Positions 32,901 to 46,800 are shown, counted from the first letter of the stretch. The stretch: 64,000 bases of DNA from Phoenix dactylifera (GCF_009389715.1 NC_052401.1:372001-436000); one strand, 5' to 3'. Made by a program: numbers and translations. The notes: generated from the sequence alone by a model not told the origin.

Positions 32901-35900
32901 TTTAACCAATGCTTGTGACAAATCTGGATTTCTTATGTTTCTGTTCAAGGCATAGGACAATCCCCATTAATACAATTTAAAGCCTGCGAATGAAATCTTA
33001 CAAATCTTTATCTTTTCTTTTTCTTGGATACATGATGGATTACATGTCTAGATCTATGCGTTATGGTGTCATGGGCTTGACAATTCATCTCCTGCAGTAG
33101 TTGAACCTTGAACCAGTTGAGAAAAAACTTTTTGGTTTAAGATGTGGTTATGAACATGGGTCCTCTTCTCTTTAGATGCTTGTGTGAGTGTGGATTCGCT
33201 AAGTGAAGGGTGGTCTTAAGCTCAGTCCTTGTTATGAAAGTTTTTTTTTTTTAAAAGCTCAACATACCCCTATAAATTCTGTTCTGATCTTGGCTCAGAA
33301 TGTAATGAGAAATGCTCAAGCGATTGGGGCCAAATATTTGACTGGCTGTTTTTAACCTGACTTGGCTCAAATTATAAGATGATTTGGTATGCCTTGTAGT
33401 AAGAGCAAATAGAATAAAACATTACTTCTTTTTTATTTCCTGGGTTTGAGGTTGAGTTCGGTGAAATTTTTCCTTATGCACACACAGACATCCATACATG
33501 CACATGCGTAGGCCATATGCAGGTTAATTAGGAAAGCTTAATGTGCCAACATAATATTTGGTTTAAAGTTTAGTGTGTATTCAAGTTGTGCCAAAACTTT
33601 TTAAGCCCCCCAACAAAATTGTTATTTGGCTCAGCCCTTTAAGGCCAATGGTAAGGTTGCTCCATTGTGATCTAGAGGTCACAGGTTCGAAACACAGAAA
33701 CTGCTTTTCCGAACATGGAGTTAAGATTGCGTACTTCTAACCCTCCCCAGATTCCGCAATGGTGAGAGCCTTATGTACCAAGCCCCTCAGCCGTCTCAGG
33801 ATATAGTTTGGGTTGAGCACATCATATAGTGGCCCAGCCAAATATGCAGCCATGTAATTCAATGGCGTAAGGCGCAGATTTTCAAAAAAAGGCGTCTTTG
33901 GTTTCTGAATTTTATTTATGATATATAGTTTCAAAATGTTAGTGATTTAAGCATTATCAACTGCAGAAACGAAAAATGTGTCCATATTGACTGCATCAAA
34001 TCATGAAAACAAGGAAACTTCATTGCTTTGATTGGACACCTCATACTGATCTTTAAAGAAGGTGATATATGATTTACTTAAATGGAAATGAAGTGTTAGA
34101 CAGTAAAAGGTGAATGAGAAAATAAGCTCCAAAGTGACTCACTTGAAAAGTTGCATCTTGGAGGAGGTGTGTCTCTTCAAAAGAGATGCATCTATTCATT
34201 TGTAGGGATGCATCTTTTCATTTAAAAGATATGACTGTAACATGAAAGACATGACTATTCGTAGGGATGAATATATGCATTTGAATAGAAAAGACATGTC
34301 TCTTCACTTGGCGTCTATTCTGAATAGTTACTATGAACTCTAAAAATAGAGCCTTGCCCCAACCATTTTATATACAAAATTTTATTTAATTCATTTTGTT
34401 CTCTTATTCAAAGAGAGTACAAAAACTCAATTTTTGGTTCGCCGTACAAACAAATTGGTGTGCTCCTTTTGTTTGTGAAGATCATTGTATTCTGGGAGGC
34501 AGATGCTCAAGAGATCCAAAGCACCTGTGTAGAGGGCGAGATCTGTCTTAAGGGCATAGTGTCAAACACTAGCCTTGATCTTACATAGATGTGATAAATC
34601 TTCATTTGAGGCCAAATTTATTTATTGATCTATTTATTATTCAAGTTATTTCACAAATTCACAATACACACAAGCAACATGGAGAACTAAGGAATAAGCT
34701 GTAGTATAGAGCGATGTAGTACCTTGTTCATGTATATGCAAACCCTAAACAGATTGCACATTTTTTCGGCATGATGATTACACACATGATACAATTTTCA
34801 CATAATGCTATGTTTCAAGCATGTATCAAATAATTTTACATTCTGTTGCAAGGAATTTAGAGCTAACTTCTTAGTTTTTGCTGTGATGTAAATACTTATG
34901 GGATTAGTTTATGCTGTGAATGTATATACTTTATGCTGATGCTTGTGCACCATATGGCAGCTCCATTTCACCAGATGCAACAGTACTACAGATACGGAGA
35001 ATTTGACACTTGCTTCGGGAAGTGGAATGCACTCTTTGACTGTTTGAGCCTCAAAACCAAAAAGTCATCAGAAGTTCAGGTTTGGTATAATTCTAACCAT
35101 AGCTTATGTTAATTACCATTTGAAAAGCCTTGAAAACCTAGTTAACCACAAAACTGGAAGGTCATCAGAAGTTCAGGTTTGGCATAACTCTAACCATAGT
35201 CTATGTTTATTTCCATTTGAAAAGCCTTGAAAACCTAGTTAGCCACAAATGCGTCCTTGGGTAATTTAAGACTATTTTCTGTGGTTACTATTCAGAAATC
35301 AGTTTCCATCAAATTGGACGACTATGGTATCTTCTGGTTATCTTACGCAGAATTTTTTTTTCTATGTAAATTGTTACTAATTGGTGTTGCAACCATGCAT
35401 GTGAACTCTAATTGCGCGTTTGTGTTTGTTAGGTCAAGATTTCTGAACCTTTGTGGTTTATCCTTTATGCATCAACTCATTGTCTATTTAAAAGCAAGTC
35501 AATATCCTTTATTCATCAACGCATTTTCTATTTAAAAAGCAAGTCAGTATCCTTTCTCTCACTTCCTCCATCCATGTTACCTCGGTTTTCTCCTCATCTT
35601 TTTTGACTTTCAACATGGATCTGGGGCCTGGGCCTGTCTATTTCTAGAGACACCTGCATATCTTTTTCTGTTGTGAAAATATTAGGTCGAGATCTAATCA
35701 CCAGGTACCTGCATATCTTGGTTGTATCTACCCCCTTCCCAATCCGTATGAAGCTCATTTGGATTTTGCTCGGATTTTTCAAGATGGCAGCCTAGGATTG
35801 GAAAAGTGAGAAAACAATAACAAAAACAAGAAGAGTAGGGAGTAATGTATGCCGCTATTTATAGCTTTCTTGATATTGATTTAGATTCCTCCAAAACAAC

Positions 35901-36415
35901 CCCATGGCATCACATTCTGTATTGGGTTTGGTTTGTTCATTGCAAAATAGTTTTCGGGAACAACTGCTTGCCTCTGTGTTACTGGGGCATCTCCTAAAGG
36001 AGCCCAAAAAGTCTATGATTAGTCAACTGTTGATCTTGAAGGGCGTATATGAGTGGCTGCTGGACGCATCAAGGTGGTCATAGAAACGCATCGATAAAGT
36101 TCTCGTGTGTACCATCATGTTAAAGTTCTACTTTTGATCATTATTGATTTCTTTTCTTTTTTTTTTTAACTTTTGTCTCTTGGTTCTTTGGATGCGCTAT
36201 TTTCGACATCATGCATGTACGGGTTTCCAGTATGCATATGTTTTTTGTCAGTCTTAGCTTAAGGGCTTCGTCTCGTTTTGTTGCAGGAGATTTTAGAAGC
36301 TCGTGAGAAATCGAGGCCACATATCTGGGAATATCGGACGGTTGAGGAAGCCTCGGTGAATTGGTGGAGGATGTATGGCCATTTTTTCAAGTTCCCTCCT
36401 AAACCTGATTCGTAA
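29950..36415 (+). CDS. DUF3128 / EMI1-PANTS-like small twin-cysteine protein
   Basis: Three coding exons, 29950-30124, 34961-35079 and 36287-36415, keep phase and encode 140 aa. Residues 8-17 are a ten-alanine run from a GCG repeat, then a Pro/Ala/Ser linker. The conserved part begins with CTKCFDALWFCY (47-58), followed by HQMQQYYRYGE, DTCFGKWNALFDCLSLKTK and, in exon 3, EILEAREKSRPHIW. Paired cysteines and this order match the DUF3128 family (PF11326: yeast EMI1, animal C22orf39/PANTS). The molecular role in plants is not established. Intron 1 is 4.8 kb and contains a SINE. Exon 2 has its end and donor site duplicated downstream. Confidence 0.88.
29968..30000 (+). repeat. GCG trinucleotide repeat coding polyalanine
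   Basis: About ten GCG units in exon 1 of the DUF3128 gene encode alanines 8-17. Such repeats vary in length between individuals. Confidence 0.9.
33638..33795 (+). mobile_element. Au-like SINE
   Basis: The order matches the plant Au SINE as I recall it: a head AATGGTAAGGTTGCTCC, then GATCTAGAGGTCAC, then a Pol III B box GGTTCGAAA at 33684-33692, then ACAGAAACTGC, then TGCGTACTTCTAACCCTCCC and a tail with CCGCAATGGTGAGAGCC. It is diverged, so probably old. Plus orientation, same as the host intron. Confidence 0.7.
34095..34680 (+). mobile_element. Possible solo LTR
   Basis: A block starting TGTTAGACAG and ending near AAGCAACA contains imperfect repeats around 34160-34300 (mgacatg/gtagggatg-type), a TATA-like CTCTAAAAATAGAGCC near 34338 and a downstream leader-like stretch. 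This resembles a Copia-type LTR. I could not identify a target duplication, so boundaries are weak. Confidence 0.3.
35064..35255 (+). repeat. 97-bp tandem duplication covering an exon end and its splice donor
   Basis: The copy from 35064 includes the last 16 bases of exon 2 and the donor at 35080. The copy from 35161 repeats GTCATCAGAAGTTCAG followed by GTTTGG, so a second intact donor lies at 35177. Its use would add 97 nt and shift the frame. Confidence 0.85.
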
Positions 36416-39400
36416 ACTTACCCAGATTGCTCGGCTCTTTTCCCCCGAGCGCGCACATTACATTGCTTCGGTTAAGTCTTTGAGCTTATAGTTGTCTTCC
36501 GAAAAATAAAGACTCGAGGCGGGTAGTCCCATTAATTAGCCAGAGTGCGATGTATCTGAAAACACTCGAGCATCCGTTGAGCTGGAGGTTTAACCTTGAA
36601 AGAGGGCTGGAGGTCAGGAAAGAATCACACAATAGGTTTGGATGCTGTCTCCTGTTCTTCTTACTTTAATTATCACCTGGCAGCTTTATTTGTTGTTTTC
36701 TCCTTTAGTCGGTCGTATGCCTTATTAAAAGATGCAGGAATTGAAAGCTCTCACCAGAAAAGATGTTTGAACTCTCTCTCTCTCTCGGTTCTCCTTTTGT
36801 TTTATTTCTACAAGGCAACTGCGAAGAATCTAATATGAAAATGCCCACTTCGTAGATTATTATACAATCATATCTCTACCATCTAGGCTTTATCGGAAAA
36901 CCCAATCATTTTTTAAAGCCGGGGGAGGTGGGAAATGGTCTGTGATGCGAGTCATCTGTACGCAACCGCGAATATGTACGGGAAGGTCTTTTGACCGGAC
37001 TCTTGAATTTTGGCCGGAAAGCTGCGATGGAGCCCTGGGCATATTTGGTCGCTGCAAACCGTATCTGGCAAAGACCTTGCTGGTGGCGAGCTGGATCCAC
37101 TGGAATGGGTAGATGGTGGGTGATCTAAGTCTTGATAGAAGAGGAAGGAAATAAATGGAACGCACCGGCTTTGTTTTGCTCTTTTGTGGTGGAAATAGTC
37201 CTGCAGACGTTGCCGATCCAAATTAAACGGCCGAAATAATCTAATTGGAACAAATGCAATAGGGATCATAAAGAATCCCTGAGCCCGAGGGCAGCACCTC
37301 CGAAACGTCGGCGTTAATAGATTCCCTGTCCTTTCTTGTATATGCGAGTCACGCGGAGGAACTGTTCTCTAATCTGGGGTTTCGAAATTTTCAGTTTTTT
37401 CATAGGCAAATAATGATGGCCGTAATAAGCCCCTGGGAAGCTCGCTCGAGGTTGTTGGCTGCCCATGGAAAGAGAGGGCGGCAGGTAGGGAAAGAGGGAG
37501 CGCGTGACCGATGCATCACGTGCGTGTGGCTCGCTCCACTTCTCTCTCCGGGTGAATAGGAATGGGAAAAAGGTCGGCAGTGGTAGCAAGCGCGTCACCA
37601 TCGTCGGTCGAGCCCGCTGCCGTCCCGCATCGTTTTACTTGGGTTTCTCCGAAGCCTTGCTGCGGTTGCCTCCCACGGGAGAAGGACGCACGGATGGCAG
37701 AAAGAAGAGGGGGGCTCGATCGAGGTGATGGATTCTCGGGCTGCCTGGGCGTAGCCTCGGCTTTCCCTGTTCTTCTCACTTCTCACGCTGGGAGCTGGCC
37801 CACCTACGTCAAGTCGTTGATGATGGATTTTGGTCAAACTGGCACCATTTGCCCTTTCTCTGCCAGGTGGGTCATCCAAGGTCCCCAATGGACCAAGGCG
37901 GTCATCATCTCTTCCGTTGGCTCCTGCATGCGTTTACGACTCATTCTGATGCAATATTTTTGTGCTGCGCGAGGGACGGGGTTGTGTCTTTCGCGCGATT
38001 CACCTTACTTCGCGCGCGAGGCCACCGCTACCGTTGGATGATCACCCACGGATCATTTTGAGATCTGCGATTACTATAAGACCTGTGCAGATGAATGCAA
38101 GATGGAGTTCGGAGTGCTTTGACATCTGTGCAGGCATGATTCAACAACGGATCCCTGCCAAGAGAGATGAATCATTTTTTATTCGCGAAAGATACCGCTT
38201 CTATCCGGTAACCGATCACTGATGCACCAATAAAAAGGGTATCGTAGCATATAGTTTGTGGACTAGACGAGGCTAATAATATACGTACATAGTCTCATTC
38301 TCATGTGCATGGAGACTAATTTAGTATTTTGAACCAATAAAACCCAAACCACAATTAAACGTTGTTACTGTTGCACCAAGGCCGTCTTCTAAATTACTAG
38401 TGCAGCAACTAATTTGCAACTTAAATTAAAATGTTCCTATCACCAAGCTCCATTCACTTTTAAAGAATTGAAGACCGGTTAGATTGCGATATATGAGGAG
38501 CATTATTTGAAAAAAAAAATTACATAAGGGGTGCATGCTTCTAATAGAAAATCCGATCGGGATGTTGATTGCATATTATAATTACTATATAAAACAATCT
38601 AAATTATTTCTTACCAAATTATATGAAAGGTGAAATATCACTTTAACTTAATGGTAAGTCACTAATAATAGAAATAATCAAATTTACAACTTTAATAATT
38701 GCCGGTAAGAATTTTTTTTTGGCTTTGGTCAAGTAAGAATTTTTCATGCCATGTTTTGTTGCAGCGTAGCTCATAGTAATCAAATCCTAACACGTTCTTT
38801 AAATCACATGAAATGAAGAAGTGGATCATGGACACCAAAAATCCAGTGATGTACCTTACATCCTTTTTAGGAAAAGCCATAGCGTTGTCCCTCCAACTTT
38901 ACTTCAAACGGACTTCAACCCTAATTTTTTTTATAAAAGAAAAATAGTCCCTCAAAAATATTTTTTGTGTCAATGCAATCCAACTATCTATTTGTTCCCC
39001 CTAAATTTTGAGTGATTAATTAAAAAAAATTAAACTTCAGAGGGGAGATGTTTGTCAATAAAATTGGAAAGGATGTTGCCGTATTCTTTCCATCCACTTA
39101 TTTTAGGAAAAGTGACCATGCCTCCCGTGTGAAGAAAAGTCTTCACTTCTCCTTGCATGTTGAGGTTGACCGATGATTTGCATGACCAACCTCAGCCATA
39201 TATTCAAGATAGAGCGGTGGCGTGGCATGCCAACGTGAAAAAAATGTATGATGATGCCAAATAAAGAAAATCAATTTGTTGGTCTCTGAACAGTTTCATG
39301 GAGTTATCCACTGCCAACTAGTAAGATGGTGCGGACATAGTAGCGATCGAGGCTACCCAAGCTTAGGTGGATGATGTACTTTTGAAAGCTTTAGTTTCGA

Positions 39401-41829
39401 GGTGACCTCTCTGATATGAATGGAAAATTTTATTTTAACAGTTAAAATGGTTTGAGTTTTTGATAGTTCAAATTTAGATTTTTGGATCGAGCATATCAAG
39501 CAAGTATTGAGATTTATTGTCAAATTCCAATAATTCTATCAAGATCCAGATTCATATTAAATTAGACCGAGCTTTAGATCGACGTAATATAAAAGTTTTT
39601 TTTTTAGAGTAGGATGGTGATAATTTTATTTTTTGATAGAAGATGGTGATGTTTTTTTTATTGTACCAACGAGAGCGTATAGTTTTATTAAGAAGGGGAA
39701 AGAGTTATATGCGTCTTTTTTAAGAGAGCGAGAGAGGCAACTTGGAGAGGTGGGAGTGTGGTGGAGACGTCCCAGGGAAGTTTTAAGAGAGGAGAGGAAA
39801 CAAATAAGTATGATGACTCTGTTTGTGGATGGCTTCCTTGGGTGAGAGGGGGTCGAGTTTGGCTCTTTACAATTATTTTAATAAAAAAGCTTTTCTTCTC
39901 TTTTCGATTTTTTTTTTTCTTTCATGATTTCTTTTCTGTAGATGTTTGTTTGAATCCTTTCGGCATCTCTTTCTTGTTATTTTTTTAGATGTTTGTTTTG
40001 AATTTTGGGCCAGTGTATTTATTAATTTACACTGAGTATCATGCTGTTCTACGGCAATGGACGTCTAAAAAAATCCGCTTTTTTTTTCATTAAATAAAAA
40101 TCGGCATCTCTGGGCATTGGATTCCGGTGTCTTACAAATCGCAAGAGAAGGCACCATTCAGCTAATAAAATTAGGTAGTGCCGGTTGAACGTTTGAAAAA
40201 TCCAACTCAGCGCCCGTGAATAGCTCCCCCGTTCAAACTCCTAACGCCGAGGGGGGCCAGGTGACGTAGCCCATCTTAGATCAGCCGACAGGCCAGCAAG
40301 GCAGGGATGTTGGGTGCCCGGAAGAAGACAGCGGAGGGAGGCCTCCCCTTGGCGCCATTTGGTGGCGCGCCGGGGACCCAGGGGAAGCTCTCCCTCCCGA
40401 CGTAAGCTCGAGGATTCTGGAGGGTTTAAGGTAGGCCCACCGAGGGAAGGGAAGGAAGGCCAAGCTAACGTCGAACGAGTCCTCCGACAGCTTTTAAGCC
40501 TGCTGGTGCTTGTATTTTTTTTTTTTTTTTTTTTGCTTTGAAGGCGGAGAAGCCCCTCCACAGTTCTTTATTTCTCCCCTGCCATTCTTTTTTACAACTA
40601 TATTTATGTATATATTTATGCCGCCTGCCAGCTAGCTTCCTTTCTCCTTTCCCTCCCTCCCACTTCTCGCTCTTTCTTTAAAAGAGGAACTGCAAATGCG
40701 ACGCTCGGATTTCATTTGGTTTCAGAAACGGAGAGTGGTGTTGGGATTTGCACCCCCTCTCCCCAAATTCTTTATCATTAGGATATAAGTATTGATATAA
40801 TTCAGAGAGGGTTTTAGCTTTTACAGCGCAGCAACAGTTGACCGGATCAGATTAATCTCTTTTCCCATCCCCTTCCTCCCTCCATCGATGTCTGTGGAGG
40901 GGCGTCCTTCTTAATTTTTTTCTTTTCAAAAGTTTAAAGTTACATCTCGCTCCCAAGCGAAAACCGCCTTTTTTTTTTATTGCTATTTCTTTTTGTTCTG
41001 GGGTGGTGAAATAAATTAATAAAACCGCCTTCCTACTTATCTACGTATAGTGCGTGAAAGAGACATGCCGTAATTACTCAAAAGCCCCTGTTGTTGTGGC
41101 TTGCTTCCCATGGAGGCCACCACCTTTGCGGCTTTGCTCGAAATACTTCCTCCGTCCGTTCAGAGTGCGTATGATTTTCGGGTAAGAGTAAGGAGATGGA
41201 TGGAGATTTATTAGGGAAGAGTCTCCCCTAAATCTGCCAACTAGTCTACTAGATTTGCTTCTTTATTCCCAATCCTATAGTTTTCTGACGGGTAAAAACT
41301 CGGCGCTCGGCAGTATTATAAGGGGAGGGTCTCCCTTAAAGCTACCTACTACATATAATTCTTTATAATTCTTTAGTTCTAACGAGCAAAAGTTGGGGGC
41401 TTGGAATTTTGGTATCTACCGATTGGCCATTTATGGTTGAACGACTCGGAGTGGATTTCAAAATTTTTTTTTGAAAAAAAAGGAGAGAGAGAAAACAAGG
41501 AGGATCCAGGAAACCGCCCCGCCCTATAAATAAATGCATTGATTCGATCGCTTTCTTTTTTTATCGCCTTTTGTCCTCCATTTTTTTTCCGTGACAATAG
41601 CAAACCCCGACCCCCACCCTCCCTAAAAAAAAAAAAGAAGGAAAATTATGACAGGACCTCGCGCACTTGACTGTTCTGCTATCGTATCCTTTTTTTTTAA
41701 AAAATTAAAATTATAATATATTTTTTTAATTTTAAAAATTTTAAACGAATTTTCTGAGTTTTCGAACCATTCCAAACTTGCCCTTGGACTCTCTAACCTA
41801 TGAATGGCATTAGCCTATTCCAGTATTTT

Positions 41830-42905
41830 TTTAAGATCTATCCAGATGGATAAATAATCTAAATCATCTACATGGTCGCTTTGAGATCTATACAGGTAGA
41901 TGAATGAATAATCCTGGTCATCCATACAATCACTTTGAGATCCGTACAAGTGGATGACTATTTGGATCATTTATATGGTTGCTATAAGATCTATGTAGAC
42001 GGATGAATATTCGGATTATCTATGCAGTTGCTTGGATATCTGTGCACGTGAATGAACATTTGTATTGCTTCGAGATCTGTACAAAGAGATGGATAATTCT
42101 GATCATCTATTGATTGCTTTGAGATGTGTGCATATTGATAAATATCAGATCATCCACAATTGCTTTGAGAGATACACATGTGAATGAATATCTAAATCAT
42201 TTGCGGTTGTTTTGAGATCTATGCAGGCATCATCCTCTTCTTCCTCTCTAATCGTCTTTTCTCCTCTTCTTTTTTTCCCTCCACGTCGCTAGCGGTCAGA
42301 TGAAAGCATATGTGGCAACACCGGTGAGCCTCTCACAACAACATCGATACACCACTCCATCATTTTGTGGCGAATCTCTCTCTTCTCTCCAAAGTCTAGG
42401 GCTTCTGACTCCGCCTAAACCTTAATTTTCCCCAATTTCTTCTAATCTCTTGATTTCTGACTCCAAATTCTATTTCGATAATCTCAACCATAGCCTAGTT
42501 CCGACGTCTTTGATTATCTTGATCTATTCTCACCTCACCAAACCCCGATCTCTCAGGCTCAAACCATCCACCGCCTGCCCTCGTGCCCCACTACCAGTGT
42601 TGGGATCTTCAACAATCACAGCCCATGTTGAGGGAGCGGGTGGCGCCAATAGTGGCTGGTGTGGAGAAAGCCCTCCTCCCATATTTCCTTTCTTGCACGA
42701 ATTCGGATCATCCATTTGCCTTTGAGATTTGTGCAGATGGATAAATATCTAGGCTTTGAGATCTATGTAGATGGATGAATATCTGGATTATCTATACGGT
42801 CGCTTTGAGATTTTTGTAGGTGGGTGAATAATTTATATCATCCACTAGTCGCTTTGAGATCTATGTAGATGGATGATGATTCTGGTTGTGCTTTGAGATC
42901 TATAC
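41830..42905 (+). repeat. Diverged minisatellite (about 50-bp unit), interrupted
   Basis: The unit core is GCTTTGAGATCTATGTAGATGGATGAATA followed by a TGGATCATC-type stretch. Copies are seen near 41878, 41931, 41981, 42029, 42067, 42116, 42163 and 42209. After about 490 bp of unrelated sequence there are further copies near 42718, 42755, 42800, 42850 and 42890. The interruption (about 42225-42715) may be an insertion. Confidence 0.75.
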
Positions 42906-43579
42906 CCGACGAATGGGAGATTCAGCGTAGAACAATTTTATATTATAATACGATGGTCACATGATGTAATGGAGATGAGTCAACTTGGAATAATTTGCAA
43001 ATTTGGGTTTTTTTTTTTTTGAACTTCTTAAAGTTAAAAAAAAAAAGTTAACCAAGGTTGGCCTAAAATTAAGAGGGTATTGTCGTAATTTTAATTTAAT
43101 TAACTAACTGGATACGAACGAATTGCCGCTAGGTTTAGGTTCTGCAGAAGAAACACGGGCTGGACTATGTTTTCACCGTATTCCCAGATTCTCCAGCTCC
43201 ACTTTTCCCAGCCCAACTCCCCACGAGATAAAAAGAAAGCCCCTGGAGTCTGAGGGCACGCACCCTGCCCTGCTTGGTGGCATCGACGTCATTCCGAGTG
43301 GTTTCAAGGGGTTTAGAGGTCACTTAAAGAGAGGGAGGAAATTGCGTGTGAGAGAGAGATGAGGGGAAGTGGAACCCGCTCTTTCTATGTATTTGTCTCT
43401 CGCCTCACGGTTGCGGTAGCAGCAGCCGGAGGAGGAGCAGGCGAGGGAGAACAAAGAAAGGGAAAGGGAAAAAATAAAAAAAGAAGGCAAGGAAAGGAAG
43501 AAAGGGATAACCAGAGCAGCTTTTTTTTTTTTTTGTTCCTTTTCCTTTGTCCGTTTCTTTCTCTTTCTCAATCGACGAC

Positions 43580-43640
43580 GGACGGAGAGTAGAGTAGAGT
43601 AGAGGAGAGGAGAGGAGAGGAGAGGAAAGAGAGGAAGACT
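43580..43640 (+). repeat. GA-rich pentamer repeat upstream of AHL
   Basis: AGAGT units pass into AGAGG units about 210-260 bp before the AHL start codon. GA-rich 5' tracts are typical targets of plant GAGA-binding BPC factors; here this is inference only. Confidence 0.7.
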
Positions 43641-43846
43641 CGCTCGCCCTGCTCGTCGTCGCGTCTCATTCCAAAACCCAGAAAGGAAGAAGAGGAGAAG
43701 GAACGAAGAAAAAAGAAAGAAGGAGATCGAAACTTTATCCAACCACTCGATCGGGTTTTCTCTCTCCTTCCCTTTGCGCTGCTGCTGGTGTTCCTATTGT
43801 CCGTCTGTCCGTCTGTCGGCGTGTCGGATAGCTCGCTAGTATATGC

Positions 43847-46800
43847 ATGGAAGGGAGGGAGAGCGTCGTGGTGAGTGGTTCTCCTGAAGTTGGAGGAGGA
43901 GATGCGGGAGGGGCGGCGAAGGACTCTCCTTCTTCGACCCCATCGCCATCCCCGACTCCGTCCCCGCCTGCTGGTCCGGGAGCGGTGGTGCCGCCGGTGC
44001 CTGGCATAGGGATGGGGATAGCGACGGGCATGAGTACGGGCGTCGGGAGCGGCGGCGAGGATCTTGCGCGGAAGAAGCGGGGGAGGCCCCGCAAATACGG
44101 GCCCGACGGAAGCAGCATGGCCCTGGCGCTGTCCCCCACCACCTCCTCCTCCCCTTTCTCTCCCGTCGGCGGAGACTTTTCCAGCAAACGGGGTAGAGGG
44201 CGGCCACCAGGCTCCGGCAAGCGCCAGCTCCTTGCAGCTCTCGGTCGGTCCTCTCTCTCTTTCTCTCCCTCTTCTTCTAACCTCCCCTTCCAAGTTCCAA
44301 CCTTGACTCTCTCCTCTTTCCCTCCCTCGCTTGCAGACGCTTCTTCTTCTTTTCTATCGTTTTCCCTGCTACCCATTTTTATTTACGGTTCCGTGACTGT
44401 TTGAGTTGGTGGCAACTATTTCTTTTTTTTTCAGTGTCCTGATATCGAACAGTTAATAGTTTGGTCACAGTGGGGGGAAAAGAAAATCATTGGTAGATAA
44501 AGTTGCTAGCTTTTAGGAGAGCCGAGACCGTAATGCTACGAAAAAAAAAGGGGAAATCTCTCGTTTCTTTCATCTTGATTTCATAGATTATGGCAAGGAA
44601 CCCCCTTCTACTTCTGTTCTTCTTGGTGGGCTAACGCTGGTAGCGGGACAAAAGCCCTGCCTTTCAAGCGTTCCTTGTGAAGAAAATATTTTTGTGCTGT
44701 GCTACCGGGTTTATTTTCTTGTTTGGCATACACAAATCGGAAAATAAGACTGAAAAAAACCTAATATAATGACCCAGCTGCAGTGCTTCATCCGAACATC
44801 AACTCGCTATCATTTAGAGGGTGGATTGTTCGGTGCATAACCGTGCAATACTTGTCTCATCTCACGTCCCAAACTTTTGATTTTTGAAGGGGAGTGGTTT
44901 GCGTACTCAGCTGGAGGAAATTTCACACCACATGTTGTGACCATAGCCACAGGGGAGGTAACACATCGCAACTACAAAGCTGAAATTTTTGCTCCTCATC
45001 TCATTTGCTGTTCTGAATGCCTTCCCAAACTACTTTTTAAATTGCACCACACGACCGGAGATTGAATAAGTGGGACTTTATGCTGAAGAATTCCTTTGGC
45101 CTGGTAGGATGTTGCTGCGAGGATACTCTCCTTCTCCCAAAAGGGCCCGCGGGCAGTTTGCATTCTCTCTGCTAATGGAGCTATCTCCAATGTCACTCTA
45201 CGCCAGCCAGGTTCTTCTGGTGGCACCTTGACATATGAGGTACGAGCTGCGGCTTCTTATTTGCGGGCATTCAGGTTTATTTGCTTGTTGATGAGACGGC
45301 TAAGTTTTGTTAATGCGTCCTTATTACCTTGAGTGCCACTTATCTCCGCTCGACAGCTGCTTGGAATATGAACACTCAGGTTTTCAATTTTTGTCTCCAT
45401 GAAAGCATGCCATTACCAATTATCTTGATACTTAACCTTGGCATGTTATAATTAGATACTTAAGCCCTTAGGTTATTCCTCTATATCAAACTTAAACTTT
45501 TAAAACTCTTTCGGAGTGGTTTAGATTTGTACATGTCATCCATTCGGAGGATTGAAAAGCTAAAACCAAAATACGTTGAAGCTGACAAATACTATTTGTC
45601 TAGATAAGAAATTATGTAAAAGGCAAAGTTTTAACATCACTAAGAAGCATTATATGTATGGAAAGAGAAAGTAAAAAAAAATGTATGCTATGTCTTAGCA
45701 TGAGATAGGATTAATATTGTATTGAGGAACTTAGGTTATATCAATCATGTAATTTGATTAGATATATTGAAGTTCCGTGATGGACTGATGGTGCTACACC
45801 TCATATAAAACATAAGTAAAAATCCTTTTATTGGGTGGGTGAAGGGGTGGGGTTTGAGGGGCTCTTCCTTTCAATCATGTGATCCAGCAATGATCCATGG
45901 AGCCCCTACTCCAGACATTATGTATGAGATTCAACCAATTCCATCCAAAATCTGCTACTTTGTTCAATTTTTTAGGTCCGTGAATGAGAATCACCTGCAC
46001 CAGCCTTCTGCCTTGGTTAATAAACTACAAATAATAACTCTGGAATGATATCTTTCATCAGTTTCAGCATCAAAAAAAGAGAGATGACTCCTGACTGTTC
46101 CAGCTCAACCATCAAGCGACCAGATTTTACAAATTAAGCAAATTCCCTGTCCTTAGCATTTGTCATTTCCACAAGTTTTAGAGGCTACTTGAAGGTTGGT
46201 TATTTTGTTTTTTCACTGTCAAAAAAACTAGTATTCGACACTACACTACACTAGCTTCTTGTAGTTATAGTTTTGTTAAATCTACCTAGATGTCTAGTTT
46301 GTTGCTCTTGCATGTGGTTTAATCCAGTATAAGGCAGTTTATCTGGGAACTTGATAGTAAATGCTTAATGCTAAGTAGCTTTGTACATGCTAGTAATCTA
46401 CATTGAAAGGGGACAGGAGGTTCCTCATTTGATCCCAGAAGGTGGAATTCCCACCATGTTTCTCAAATTGAAAAAAAAAGAGATCAAGGAATAAAGAAAA
46501 GGAGAGGTAAAACCAGTATCTTTGAGGGGATCAGCCATCCTAAAATCACTTAGAGGGTGATTTTGCCTCCTGGTCAACAGTAAATTTGTTCTAGCATGCT
46601 GTGCCCATGCATCACAGTGCTTTATATTACTCACATTGCTGACCTTCATCCTAAGTGAGCACATTTAATTTGTGTCTTTGGCTCACTTTATTTTAAGGAT
46701 TCTTGTTTAGGAGACATATGGATCACCATCTCATGAGAGGGACTCTTCCAAGTATTCTCAGAGTTTTCTTCGCATGTAGGCTTTTTTTCTTCTTAACACT

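Larger units (their letters stand above)
30125..34960 (+). other. Intron 1 of DUF3128 gene
   Basis: This is a 4.8-kb AT-rich intron. It holds a G-run near 31809-31822, an Au-like SINE (about 33638-33795) and a possible solo LTR (about 34095-34680). No other exon of recognised protein was found. Confidence 0.65.
36416..43846 (+). other. Intergenic region, 7.4 kb
   Basis: No gene was recognised on either strand. A GC-richer part at about 37300-38050 has overlapping frames of up to 159 codons on both strands, but none resembles a known family. The segment at about 40200-40560 is similar. A minisatellite occupies about 41830-42905. Low-complexity T/A runs are common. From about 43380 it is the GA-rich 5' region of the AHL gene. 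Confidence 0.55.

Noticed and set aside
37562-38041. 159-codon frame in the intergenic region
   Set aside because: No recognisable motif, overlapping frames on the other strand, and no supporting splice pattern.
43320-44376. Long minus-strand frames opposite AHL exon 1
   Set aside because: GC- and GA-rich shadow of the AHL first exon and its leader; no family resemblance.
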